The translations under genes and the position numbers were made by a program. Positions 1 through 7,202 of a stretch of 12,390 bases of DNA are shown piece after piece. The stretch comes from Candidatus Symbiothrix sp. (GTDB lineage: Bacteria; Bacteroidota; Bacteroidia; Bacteroidales; Azobacteroidaceae), in the NCBI GenBank assembly GCA_031270925.1, contig JAISWY010000178.1, positions 1-12,390 of the forward strand, in the 5' to 3' direction. The notes under the pieces were generated by a model. That model did not search any database, was not told where the DNA came from, and saw nothing but the letters and a program-made list of their open reading frames with translations. Every line of letters begins with the position of its first letter. Position 1 is the first letter of the stretch.

Positions 1-265
1 CCGTTAAACTCTTTACTTTTCCTTCGATGGCGTTTACAAACGCTTTGAAGTGTACACTTTCGTTATGCCGGTCAATGGCTTCCTGCGATTGCCATGTTTC
101 CAGTATAATGTATTTCAACGGATTATTTATATCCTGATGCAATTCATACAGGATATTTCCCGCTTCCTTGCGGGTTTCATCTACTACGATTTGAAAGGTT
201 TTTTCCAAATCATTTTGAAATTCGGATTTTGCAACAATGGCTGCTACGATTTTTAATTCTGACAT
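1..265 (-). CDS. ABM-domain protein, putative quinol monooxygenase (partial, C-terminus off the left edge)
   Basis: The first 88 codons of a minus-strand gene are visible, starting at ATG 265 with MSELKIVAAIVAKSEF. The reading continues through a KTFQIVVDETRKEAGN segment and then YIILETWQSQEAIDRHNES followed by HFKAF. This order (short beta strand, helix, E-x-GN turn, E-x-W strand, then a helix with H-x-S-x-HF) is that of the antibiotic biosynthesis monooxygenase (ABM) ferredoxin-like fold, as in YgiN-type quinol monooxygenases, which are usually about 95-105 residues and dimeric. Only a few residues should be missing past the window edge. The fold is well supported by reading. The substrate is not, because ABM proteins include many of unknown reaction. 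No TAnnTTTG box was found upstream on this strand. The region just before the ATG is A/T-rich with no clear Shine-Dalgarno, which is usual in Bacteroidetes. Confidence 0.75.
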   Translation of the reverse strand, partial: MSELKIVAAIVAKSEFQNDLEKTFQIVVDETRKEAGNILYELHQDINNPLKYIILETWQSQEAIDRHNESVHFKAFVNAIEGKVKSLT

Positions 266-382
266 TTTTATATAATTTAAATACCTGTCTCAATTATCTC
301 CATAAACCGGCAACGGCAATTCGATACTAACCTAATATTATACCGTCTAAATTTTTCCCGTTTATAATGTTTGTGCATAATT

Positions 383-481
383 CTATAAACATTTTTTATC
401 GTTTTCATTTATTAACCGGTTCATTCCTGCTGCATTTTTAATTCCCTCAAATTCGGGGAAATTAAAATGGGGATTGTACAT
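383..481 (-). pseudogene. Short remnant resembling a KilA-N domain (phage antirepressor-type) protein
   Basis: From ATG 481 the minus strand reads MYNPHFNFPEFEGIKNAAG followed by MNRLINENDKKCL and a stop, 32 codons in all. The NPxFxxxEFxxIKNxAGxN pattern recalls the segment of bacterial KilA-N domain proteins that follows the DNA-binding part. The family's usual continuation (roughly F-x-L-S-x-x-x-W-I) is absent, and the frame ends after ten unrelated residues. The same frame is open upstream to 574, but that part resembles nothing known. I read this as a decayed fragment of a longer gene. A chance match in a small expressed ORF is the alternative. The TACTTTTG box about 30 bases upstream and the A-rich leader before the ATG mean it might still be transcribed. 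The family assignment is from memory of the motif and is tentative. Confidence 0.4.
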
Positions 482-509
482 TTCTTCTTTTACAAATTGT
501 TTTACGCCG

Positions 510-517
510 CAAAAGTA
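510..517 (-). promoter_or_regulatory. Bacteroidetes-type -7 box upstream of the KilA-N-like remnant
   Basis: On the minus strand the sequence reads TACTTTTG, matching the Bacteroidetes -7 consensus TAnnTTTG. It lies about 30 bases upstream of the ATG at 481. No clear -33 TTTG partner is seen. It faces away from metF. Confidence 0.4.
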
Positions 518-722
518 GTAAAAAAAATCAATTATCCGTCTCTCTATGTGGTCAAGAAAAGGAAAACAATTCATGTCCTTTCGGAATCAAGCTTGCAGAA
601 GCCGAATTTAGGGGAGGTAATGCCGGGTGTCTTCAGTCATGATTACGAATCCCCTTCCAATGAAGATTTTTAAAATTGCAGCCCAAAAGATATTATTTTA
701 ATAAATTCTGCAAAAATTTCAT

Positions 723-730
723 TACTTTTG
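723..730 (+). promoter_or_regulatory. -7 promoter box of metF
   Basis: TACTTTTG fits the Bacteroidetes -7 consensus TAnnTTTG and lies 21 bases before the metF start codon, implying a leader of about 15 bases. The upstream -33 region is A/T-rich without a clear TTTG. The leader is too short to hold a riboswitch, so no SAM- or B12-type control is visible here. Confidence 0.55.
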
Positions 731-751
731 CACCGTTTTTAACAGAAAGAA

Positions 752-1705
752 ATGAGTATCGTAAATTTACTGCATCAAACGGATCAAACGGCGTTTTCGT
801 TCGAAATACTTCCTCCTTTGAAAGGAAATAACTTTTCAAAAGTATGTGTCATTATCGACAAATTGCGAGAATTTGCCCCAAAATACATTAATATTACCAC
901 CCATCACAGCGAAAATATTTACAAGGAAAAAGCCGATGGTTCATTGATGAAAACCAATGTCCGCAAACGTCCCGGAACAGTGGCTATTGCCGGAGCTATT
1001 CAGAACCGCTACAAAATCCCGGCTGTTCCGCACATTATTTGCAAAGGTTTTACGAAGGAAGAAACGGAATATGCTCTTATTGATTTGCAATATCTGGATG
1101 TAACCGATTTGCTGTTGTTGCGCGGTGATACCAATAAACTGGAACACGACCAGATAACGCCGGGCAAAAGCCACGAGCATACGACCGGTTTAATCGAGCA
1201 AGTCAATCGTTTCAATGCGGGAATCAATTTGGACGGCGGCGTGTTCGACAAACCCGAAAAGCCGTTTTCGTTCGGTGTAGCCTGTTATCCCGAAAAGCAC
1301 GAAGAAGCCCCAAACTTGGAATCGGATTTGGCTTTTTTGAAGCAAAAAATCGCGATGGGCGCCGAATACGCTGTTACGCAAATGTTTTTCGATAATCGAA
1401 AATATTTCGATTTTACGGCGCTTTGCAGGCAGGAAGGTATTACAGTGCCGATTATTCCGGGCATCAAACCGATCGTATTTCTAAATCAATTGACGGTTTT
1501 GCCCAAGATTTTCCGTAGCGATATTCCCGAAACTTTGGCCAACGAATTACGGAAATGCAAAACCGATGAACAAGCCAAACAAGTAGGCGTAGAATGGAGC
1601 ATCGTCCAATGCAAAGAACTGATACAGGCCGGCGTACCGAGTTTGCATTTTTATACTTTGATGGCGACGGAGAGTGTGCGACAGATTGCAAAAGCGATTT
1701 ATTGA
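752..1705 (+). CDS. metF: 5,10-methylenetetrahydrofolate reductase
   Basis: This 317-residue protein matches MetF, the FAD-dependent cytosolic enzyme that reduces methylene-THF to methyl-THF, the methyl donor for methionine synthesis. The FSFEILPP segment near the N-terminus holds the catalytic glutamate (residue 18). RKRPGTVAIAGAIQ and VPHIICKGFTKEETEYAL follow. LLLRGD places the flavin-interacting aspartate at residue 126. Later come FGVACYPEKHEEAPN, YAVTQMFFDN and VPIIPGIKPI, and the protein ends with PSLHFYTLMATESVRQIAKAIY, as in Bacteroidales homologues of about the same length. The start at 752 is supported by the conserved position of FSFEILPP and by the promoter box just upstream. It appears monocistronic. 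Its last 7 bases overlap the end of tilS on the opposite strand. Nothing in it looks damaged. Confidence 0.97.
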   Translation: MSIVNLLHQTDQTAFSFEILPPLKGNNFSKVCVIIDKLREFAPKYINITTHHSENIYKEKADGSLMKTNVRKRPGTVAIAGAIQNRYKIPAVPHIICKGFTKEETEYALIDLQYLDVTDLLLLRGDTNKLEHDQITPGKSHEHTTGLIEQVNRFNAGINLDGGVFDKPEKPFSFGVACYPEKHEEAPNLESDLAFLKQKIAMGAEYAVTQMFFDNRKYFDFTALCRQEGITVPIIPGIKPIVFLNQLTVLPKIFRSDIPETLANELRKCKTDEQAKQVGVEWSIVQCKELIQAGVPSLHFYTLMATESVRQIAKAIY

Positions 1706-3021
1706 CGGAATAATTGTAGCGTATAAACTTGTTTTGTCGTTTCCGACACGCGAAAGCGGTTATCAATTCGATGCCCGATAATCCAAACGATACCATCGCC
1801 CGAACAAAGCAACCAGGTGCTTTCTTTGGCTAATCGGCTGAATTTGCAGTCGTTAAAATAATCGCTTATCTTTTTAAAATGATTCATCCCGAAAGGAATA
1901 AATTTATCGCCTTGCCGCCATTTTCGTAAAATCAATGGGAATTGCAGTTTGGCTGCATCTAACATGGCAATGTTTGGATTTTTAATAATTTTCGTATTCG
2001 AATCGATGGTTTGAAACAATAATTGTAATCTTATCGGAATTTGAATTTCCGTGTCATCCCGTTGAATTTCATATTGTTGACTTTCTTTTTCTTTTTTTTG
2101 ATAAAGAAGGAAATGCGACCGGTCGCGCAATAATTCATATTGTTCCGAAAAAAACAGCTTACCGGATTGACTGTCAATGGATTCTGCAATATTTTTGATT
2201 TGTTCGCTGTTGAATCCATACCCTTTTAAAATTTCAAATAAAACGGATTCGAGCGATGGGGTTTGTTTTAAAAGAGCGATGTCGATACGGCTTTTTTCTT
2301 TATCAAATACTTGATTGATAGTTTCTTGAATATGCTTGCGATAGATTTTTTCTGCTTCGTTCAAGTATTTCATCGTTTGAAGCAAAGCCTTGTCAATCGA
2401 TGGATTAATGCTTTGCAAAACCGGCAATAAATTCAGGCGGATTTTATTACGCATAAATTCGTCCTGCAAATTACTCGAATCGGTAACGAACGGAATGTTT
2501 TTTTCGTGCGCAAATTGCAAAATCTCTTGCTTGGAGGCGCACAACAAAGGTCGAACGATTTTATTGTTTTTTGGCTGAATGCCCGTCAGTCCTTTAATGC
2601 CCGCGCCGCGAATCAAATTCAGCAGCAAGGTTTCGATGTTATCATTTTGATGATGAGCCACCGCGATAAATTCGGCATGGTGTTCATTTCGTAATTCCTC
2701 GAACCATTGATAACGCAAATCACGTGCAGCCATTTCGATAGAAATCCCGCGTTGTTGCGCAATTACTTTCGTATCAAAATCTTTCTTGATGAATTGAATT
2801 TGAAGCGATTGAGCAAATTCTTCAGAAGCTTTTTCATCCCGGAAAGATTCTTCTCCGCGTAAATGAAAATTACAATGCGCGGCAATGCAATTGTAAGCTA
2901 AACGTTGTAAAACGAACAATAAAACCATCGAATCGGCTCCCCCACTCACACCCACAATCAGTTTTTCGTTTCCGGGCAAGAGGTTTTGCGATTCGATATA
3001 CCGGCGAACTTTTCGAATCAT
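1699..3021 (-). CDS. tilS: tRNA(Ile)-lysidine synthase
   Basis: TilS is the ATP-dependent enzyme that attaches lysine to C34 of tRNA-Ile2 (CAU anticodon), switching its decoding from AUG to AUA and its charging to isoleucine. The PP-loop SGGADS sits at residues 26-31 of the protein begun at ATG 3021. HCNFHLRGEES, the HHQNDNIETLLLNLIRGAG segment and KGLTGI are diagnostic. A C-terminal TilS domain starts near residue 363 (LRKWRQGDKFIPFGM). The total is 440 residues, the usual length of the long form. The frame is open to 3051, but I choose ATG 3021: it overlaps the stop of the upstream PAP2 gene as ATGA, and MIRKVRRYIES is where family members begin. This overlap implies translational coupling. 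The gene is convergent with metF and overlaps its 3' end by 7 bases. Confidence 0.95.
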   Translation of the reverse strand: MIRKVRRYIESQNLLPGNEKLIVGVSGGADSMVLLFVLQRLAYNCIAAHCNFHLRGEESFRDEKASEEFAQSLQIQFIKKDFDTKVIAQQRGISIEMAARDLRYQWFEELRNEHHAEFIAVAHHQNDNIETLLLNLIRGAGIKGLTGIQPKNNKIVRPLLCASKQEILQFAHEKNIPFVTDSSNLQDEFMRNKIRLNLLPVLQSINPSIDKALLQTMKYLNEAEKIYRKHIQETINQVFDKEKSRIDIALLKQTPSLESVLFEILKGYGFNSEQIKNIAESIDSQSGKLFFSEQYELLRDRSHFLLYQKKEKESQQYEIQRDDTEIQIPIRLQLLFQTIDSNTKIIKNPNIAMLDAAKLQFPLILRKWRQGDKFIPFGMNHFKKISDYFNDCKFSRLAKESTWLLCSGDGIVWIIGHRIDNRFRVSETTKQVYTLQLFRQ

Positions 3022-3632
3022 CGGGCTTCCCATTTTTTGGGGTAAAAGCAATAGACTAAGGTAGTTATGCCAACTCCAATTAACATTCCGGCATAGACGT
3101 CGGTAATGAAATGCTGCGACATATATATACGGCCGTAACTAACAGCGAAGGCCAAAAGCGCAAACAGCCAATGTCCTCGTTTGTTCTTGAAAAACAGCGA
3201 GAAAAAGGTTGCCAAAGCAAACGAAGCGGAGGTGTGTCCCGATGGAAAACTTTCGGTCGCCAATTGTTTGACGCCAATTAAACGCAAAGTTCCTTCTTCA
3301 AAATAAAGTGTAGGCCGTAAGGTTCCGGGAAACAAAACATGTTTGCCGAATTGCGTTACCAGCATCACGGCGATAAAACATAAAGCGGCTTTCAAAGCCA
3401 CTCGCCAGCCTTTTTCAATCCACAAAAAAGCAACGGCGGCAACGGAAAAAAAGGTGGAGCCGATGGCGTTGACGTCCAAAACATAATTGTCGAACAAATG
3501 GCTCCAATGTTCGTTTACCACCCACAGCGTAACTTCGGCTTTCGTGTTGAGTATCAACACAATACCCCCCACAATAATGAATACAAGGATTGTGGAATAG
3601 TAATATTTGTTACGCAGCAGGAAGTTTTTCAC
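3018..3632 (-). CDS. PAP2-family membrane phosphatase
   Basis: This 204-residue integral membrane protein carries the three motifs of the type 2 phosphatidic acid phosphatase superfamily. K97 with R106-P107 forms motif 1, although the spacing is longer than the classic KX6RP. FPSGHTSA at about 129-136 is motif 2 with its catalytic histidine. GRIYMSQHFITD (R168, H174, D178) is motif 3, fitting RX5HX3D. Hydrophobic segments are visible near residues 13-29, 55-71, 79-94, 135-148, 155-165 and 180-196, consistent with about six passes. Such enzymes dephosphorylate undecaprenyl pyrophosphate, lipid A or phospholipids at the periplasmic face. The sequence alone does not say which. It lies 8 bases after yebC and its stop overlaps the tilS start, so it is the middle gene of a yebC-PAP2-tilS unit. 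Confidence 0.9.
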   Translation of the reverse strand: MKNFLLRNKYYYSTILVFIIVGGIVLILNTKAEVTLWVVNEHWSHLFDNYVLDVNAIGSTFFSVAAVAFLWIEKGWRVALKAALCFIAVMLVTQFGKHVLFPGTLRPTLYFEEGTLRLIGVKQLATESFPSGHTSASFALATFFSLFFKNKRGHWLFALLAFAVSYGRIYMSQHFITDVYAGMLIGVGITTLVYCFYPKKWEAR

Positions 3633-3640
3633 GCGCTTGT

Positions 3641-4357
3641 TTATTTCATGTTGTGGAAAACGTTTTGCACGTCTTCGTCCTCCTCGAATTTTTCCAGAAG
3701 TTTGTCTAAAGTGGCGCGTTGTTCGTCCGTAATTTCCTTATAATCATTGGGAATCCATTCAAACTCGGCGCTATGGATCTCGAATCCGTTGTTTTCCAAA
3801 TATTTTTGAATGACTGAATAGGATTGAAATTCGCCGTAAATCAAGATTACGTTTTCGTCTTCGTCGAACTCAATTTCTTCCACGCCAAAATCAATCAGTT
3901 CCAATTCCAATTCTTCCGGATCGACGCCGTCTTTGGGCGTGATTTTGAACACGCATTTGTGGTCGAAAAGGAATTGCAAGCTGCCCGAAGTTCCCAGCGA
4001 ACCGCCATATTTATTGAAATAACTGCGCACATTGGCCACAGTGCGCATATTGTTGTCGGTAGCTGTTTCCACCAAGATAGCGATGCCGAATGGACCGTAG
4101 CCTTCGTAGATGATTTCCTTGTAATCGGCAGCATCCTTTTCCGTAGCGCGTTTAATGGCGCGATCGACGTTATCTTTCGGCATATTTTCCTTTTTCGACT
4201 GTTGTACCAGTACGCGCAAACGCGGGTTAGTGTCGGGGTCGAAACCGCCTTCTTTCACGGCAATCGTGATTTGTTTGCCGAGTTTGGTAAATACGCGGGC
4301 CATATTGCCCCATCTTTTCAATTTTGTTGCTTTACGGTATTCAAATGCTCTTCCCAT
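3641..4357 (-). CDS. yebC: YebC/PmpR family translation or transcription regulator (TACO1-like)
   Basis: The 238-residue protein begins MGRAFEYRKATKLKRWGNMA and continues with FTKLGKQITIAVKEGG, DPDTNPRLRVLVQQSKKENMP and KDNVDRAIKRATEKD, then YEGYGPFGIAILVE and TDNNMRTVANVRSYFNKYGG. This is the classic three-domain YebC fold at its usual length. YebC proteins are cytosolic. They were first described as DNA-binding regulators (PmpR), and later work links the family, including mitochondrial TACO1, to translation of difficult stretches such as proline-rich ones. Which role applies here is not visible. The N-terminus is conserved, so the start is secure. A TAACTTTG box about 35 bases upstream gives it a promoter separate from pheT. 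The PAP2 gene follows after 8 bases. The acidic C-terminus (EKFEEDEDVQNVFHNMK) is normal for Bacteroidetes members. Confidence 0.95.
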   Translation of the reverse strand: MGRAFEYRKATKLKRWGNMARVFTKLGKQITIAVKEGGFDPDTNPRLRVLVQQSKKENMPKDNVDRAIKRATEKDAADYKEIIYEGYGPFGIAILVETATDNNMRTVANVRSYFNKYGGSLGTSGSLQFLFDHKCVFKITPKDGVDPEELELELIDFGVEEIEFDEDENVILIYGEFQSYSVIQKYLENNGFEIHSAEFEWIPNDYKEITDEQRATLDKLLEKFEEDEDVQNVFHNMK

Positions 4358-4391
4358 AAATATGTTAATTACAAATTATTCAATTAGATTG

Positions 4392-4399
4392 CAAAGTTA
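4392..4399 (-). promoter_or_regulatory. yebC: -7 promoter box of yebC
   Basis: The minus strand reads TAACTTTG, fitting TAnnTTTG, about 35 bases upstream of the yebC ATG. It begins 2 bases past the stop codon of the ORF6N-like remnant, so yebC-PAP2-tilS can be transcribed independently of pheT. Confidence 0.5.
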
Positions 4400-4401
4400 C
4401 A

Positions 4402-4578
4402 TTAATTTTTTGAATAAATATTAATAATGTTGGTATCCGATAGTTGGAATATCAAGTTACATTCTTCTTTGTTTAAGTTGGCGGTTGTAACTTCATACCA
4501 TTGTGCTAAATCTCTATCGATCATTCCTTTAAATCTTCGGAACTCATGAATTTCTTGGGGGATAATCGCCAATTCCAT
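4402..4578 (-). pseudogene. Degraded ORF6N-domain (phage antirepressor-type) gene between pheT and yebC
   Basis: From ATG 4578 the minus strand encodes MELAIIPQEIHEFRRFKGMI followed by DRDLAQWYEVTTANLNK, 58 codons in total. The I-x-x-x-I-x-x-x-R-x-x-x-G-M-I-D-x-D-L-A-x-x-Y-x-V-x-T-x-x-L-N pattern is the N-terminal half of the ORF6N domain, found in phage-related antirepressor proteins and common in Bacteroidetes. The family normally continues with an AVKRNIxRFPxDFMFQL segment. Here NLNK is followed directly by EECNLIFQLSDTN, as if about a dozen residues including the basic patch were deleted, and the frame then stops. The protein is far shorter than intact members, so it is probably a non-functional remnant. 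It starts 17 bases after the pheT stop and could be carried on the pheT transcript. An earlier TTG start at 4593 is possible. Confidence 0.6.
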
Positions 4579-4595
4579 CACTAAGTTAATCAATT

Positions 4596-7079
4596 TTATC
4601 TCAATATCGCGCCCAATTTTTCTTCCAAACTTTTTTGCACTCGTGCCATCAACGAATCTATCTGCTTGTCATTCAATGTTTTTTCTTCATCCTGAAGAAT
4701 AAAGGCGACCGCATAGGATTTTTTATTTTCCGGTAGATTCTTTCCTTCGTAAACATCGAATAAATACACTTCTTTCAGAATTTTGCGATCGGTTTGATAG
4801 GCGATCTTTTCGATTTCGGCAAACGAAATGCTTTTGTCGAGCAACAAAGCCAAATCGCGACGAACCGAGGGGTATTTGGAGATTTCGTGTTGCTTGATTT
4901 TCAGTTGGTTATTTTCCTTTAACAAAGCACTCCAAGACACTTCGGCGAAATACACTTCGGCGTTGATGTCGAATTTCTTGCCGATATTTTTTTGAATTAC
5001 GCCTAACACGCCTAATTTTTTGCCCGAAACCGTTTCGATTTGCAATGCCGATGAAAAAACATCATCATTGAAGGGCTTGTAAATGATTTTTTTCGCGGCA
5101 ACTCCTAAGCGAAGCAAGACATTTTCGACGCAGGCTTTCATTTCGTAAACCGATGATTTTTCAGAGGGACGAATCCAGCTGTTTGTAACCGACTGACCTG
5201 TAATCCATAACGCCAATTTAAATTCTTCGCGAATAACCGAAAGGGAATCGTTTTCTTTGAATCGTTCGGGTAAATAAGCGTAAGTGTTGCCAAATTCATA
5301 AAGTTTCAAATCGGGATTTTTGCGGTTGCGGTTGTAAGCAATCGATTCCAAACCACCGAAAAGCAGCGTTTGTCGCATCAAATCCAAATCGGAACTCAAT
5401 GGATTACGCAAAAGCACGCAATTCGCTTTCGGAAAGGAAGTTAAAGTTTCGTAATAACTTCCGGCTGTTAATGAATTATTCAGGATTTCGTTGAATCCGG
5501 CGCCGGTCAATTGTTCCGAAATCAGATTTTGAAGTTTGTAACTACGGTCGGTCGGCGTTTGATATGAGAGTGTCGATTTCACTTCGGCGCCGATTTCTAC
5601 ATTGTTGTAGCCGTAGATGCGCAAAATATCTTCGATAACGTCCACATCGCGAGTAACATCCACGCGGTAAGTTGGAATACTTAAGGTTCGGATATTGTTG
5701 TTTTTATTTTGAATTTCGATTTCGAGATTTGTCAAAATGCTTTCGATTGTAGTTTCCGGAATCGTTTTTCCAATCAAATCGCTGACTTTTTGAATGTTCA
5801 GTTCGACAACCGGATTTTCGATTTTATTCGGATAAATGTCTTGTATTTCGCCGGTTATCGTTCCACCGGCCACTTCTTGAATCAGTAGAGCCGCGCGTTT
5901 CAAAACGTACAAAGTGTTATTGGGGTCGGCGCCGCGCTCGAAACGGAACGAAGCATCGGTATTCAAACCGTGCCGACGAGCGGTTTTCCGAATCCAAGTC
6001 GGATGAAAATAAGCCGATTCGAGGAAAACGGAAGTCGTTTTTTCAGTTACGCCCGAATCCAAACCTCCGAAAACGCCGCCGATACACATTCCTTCTTCGG
6101 CATTGCAAATCATCAAATCGCGGGCGGAAAGCTTGCGTTCTACGCCATCCAAGGTAACAAAAGGCGTGCCTTCGGGTAAGGTTTTGACAATCACTTTTCC
6201 GCCTTTGATGTGAGCGACGTCGAAAGCGTGTAAAGCTTGTCCTGTTTCGTGCAAAATGTAGTTGGTAATGTCCACTACATTGTTAATCGACCGAATGCCA
6301 ATGGTTTCCAAACGGTTTTTCAGCCATGTGGGACTTTCTTTCACTTCAATATTTTTGATTGTAACACCCGAATAACGCGGGCAAGCCTCTGTGTTTTCGA
6401 CCGATACGGAAATGGCAGGACTTGAATCTTGTATTTTGAAATTTTCAACGGATGGCTTTTTTAATGGAGAATTATCTCCATTCTCCATTCTCCATTTTTC
6501 ATTTTCAATTAAGTACGCCGCCAAATCCCGCGCCACGCCAAAATGCGAAGCCGCATCAATGCGATTGGGCGTAATATCGACTTCCAAAACAAAATCGCTT
6601 TCCATCTTATAATATTCGCTTGCCGGAGTTCCGACAATCGCATCTGCGGGAAGTACGATAATCCCGTCGTGGCTGGATCCGATACCGATTTCATCTTCGG
6701 CACAAATCATTCCGTTGGATTCCACGCCGCGGATTTTCGATTTTTTGATGGTAAACGATTCGCTGCCCGAATAGAGCGTTGTGCCGACCGTAGCGACGAT
6801 AACTTTCTGACCGGCAGCCACATTGGGCGCTCCACAGACGATTTGTTGCGGTTCGCCGCCGCCCAAATCAACCGTTGTGATGTGAAGATGGTCGGAGTTG
6901 GGATGTTCCTCGCAAGTGAGTACATGGCCGATAATCAAGCCTTTCAATCCACCGCGGACGGCTTCTTTTTCTTCAACGCTTCCTGTTTCCAGACCGATGG
7001 AAGTGAGCGCGTCCGCCGTTTGTTGGGGCGTTAAATCGAATGTTAGATAGTCTTTCAGCCAATTGTATGAAATATTCAT
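4596..7079 (-). CDS. pheT: Phenylalanyl-tRNA synthetase beta subunit
   Basis: The 827-residue PheT forms the alpha2-beta2 cytosolic enzyme that charges tRNA-Phe; the beta subunit binds tRNA and edits mischarged Tyr. MNISYNWLKDYL is the conserved N-terminus. A tRNA-binding (EMAP-like) domain follows, with HPNSDHLHITTVDLG, QIVCGAPNVAAGQ and SNGMICAEDEIGI. The B3/B4 editing region includes CPRYSGVTI and SINNVVDITNYILHETGQAL, then CIGGVFGGLDSGVT and DASFRFERGADP. The B5 domain includes YRVDVTRDVDVIEDILRIYGY. The C-terminal FDX-ACB domain starts near residue 733 (SKYPSVRRDLALLLD). Residues about 190-206 are encoded by an inserted short repeat (listed separately). The gene has its own promoter-like box 35 bases upstream. 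pheS is not in this window. The remnant ORF6N gene follows immediately. Confidence 0.97.
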   Translation of the reverse strand: MNISYNWLKDYLTFDLTPQQTADALTSIGLETGSVEEKEAVRGGLKGLIIGHVLTCEEHPNSDHLHITTVDLGGGEPQQIVCGAPNVAAGQKVIVATVGTTLYSGSESFTIKKSKIRGVESNGMICAEDEIGIGSSHDGIIVLPADAIVGTPASEYYKMESDFVLEVDITPNRIDAASHFGVARDLAAYLIENEKWRMENGDNSPLKKPSVENFKIQDSSPAISVSVENTEACPRYSGVTIKNIEVKESPTWLKNRLETIGIRSINNVVDITNYILHETGQALHAFDVAHIKGGKVIVKTLPEGTPFVTLDGVERKLSARDLMICNAEEGMCIGGVFGGLDSGVTEKTTSVFLESAYFHPTWIRKTARRHGLNTDASFRFERGADPNNTLYVLKRAALLIQEVAGGTITGEIQDIYPNKIENPVVELNIQKVSDLIGKTIPETTIESILTNLEIEIQNKNNNIRTLSIPTYRVDVTRDVDVIEDILRIYGYNNVEIGAEVKSTLSYQTPTDRSYKLQNLISEQLTGAGFNEILNNSLTAGSYYETLTSFPKANCVLLRNPLSSDLDLMRQTLLFGGLESIAYNRNRKNPDLKLYEFGNTYAYLPERFKENDSLSVIREEFKLALWITGQSVTNSWIRPSEKSSVYEMKACVENVLLRLGVAAKKIIYKPFNDDVFSSALQIETVSGKKLGVLGVIQKNIGKKFDINAEVYFAEVSWSALLKENNQLKIKQHEISKYPSVRRDLALLLDKSISFAEIEKIAYQTDRKILKEVYLFDVYEGKNLPENKKSYAVAFILQDEEKTLNDKQIDSLMARVQKSLEEKLGAILR
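6463..6510 (-). repeat. Short tandem/palindromic repeat inserted in frame in pheT
   Basis: On the minus strand this segment holds A-rich sequence followed by two copies of ATGGAGA and then an inverted copy, TCTCCAT. The tandem heptamer is therefore followed by a small hairpin, ATGGAGA-TAAT-TCTCCAT. It is translated as ENEKWRMENGDNSPL, a low-complexity stretch between the conserved GVARDLAAYL and KKPSVENF of PheT. From memory of the family, other Bacteroidetes PheT proteins have a shorter connection here. The pattern resembles dispersed ENGKWRMENG-encoding repeats often seen in Bacteroidetes genomes. The insertion keeps the frame, so PheT should still be made. Confidence 0.55.
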
Positions 7080-7113
7080 CGAATGATTTGCTTATGATTT
7101 TAAAAATGACGGG

Positions 7114-7121
7114 CAAAAGTA
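7114..7121 (-). promoter_or_regulatory. pheT: -7 promoter box of pheT
   Basis: The minus strand reads TACTTTTG, fitting the Bacteroidetes consensus TAnnTTTG, 34 bases upstream of the pheT start codon. The -33 region is a weak match. No attenuator-like leader peptide or hairpin is visible in the short leader. Confidence 0.5.
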
Positions 7122-7202
7122 ATAAAAAATCGGAAAACTTCCTAAGAATTTTCATTTGTGTGTCTTTCGGCAATGCACATCGAAGAAAAGCGGCGATGAA
7201 TA

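Larger units (their letters stand above)
266..751. other. Intergenic region between the ABM gene and metF
   Basis: This stretch of about 490 bases separates two divergent genes. The only interpretable contents are the short KilA-N-like remnant on the minus strand (383-481), its promoter-like box (510-517) and the metF promoter-like box (723-730). Other open frames here are short, overlap each other on opposite strands and resemble nothing I recognise. I see no RNA gene or strong hairpin. Confidence 0.6.

Noticed and set aside
467..673. A 68-codon plus-strand frame upstream of metF
   Set aside because: No domain or ribosome-binding signal, and it overlaps the KilA-N-like remnant on the opposite strand.
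3022..3051. An earlier tilS start giving ten extra residues
   Set aside because: The ATG at 3021 couples to the stop of the PAP2 gene and matches where family members begin; the extra residues lie inside the PAP2 coding sequence.
3824..4387. A 187-codon plus-strand open frame opposite yebC
   Set aside because: It is the antisense shadow of the clearly conserved yebC gene. It has no recognisable domain and no promoter of its own.
6543..7034. A 163-codon plus-strand open frame opposite the pheT start
   Set aside because: It is antisense to conserved PheT N-terminal sequence and shows no family motif.
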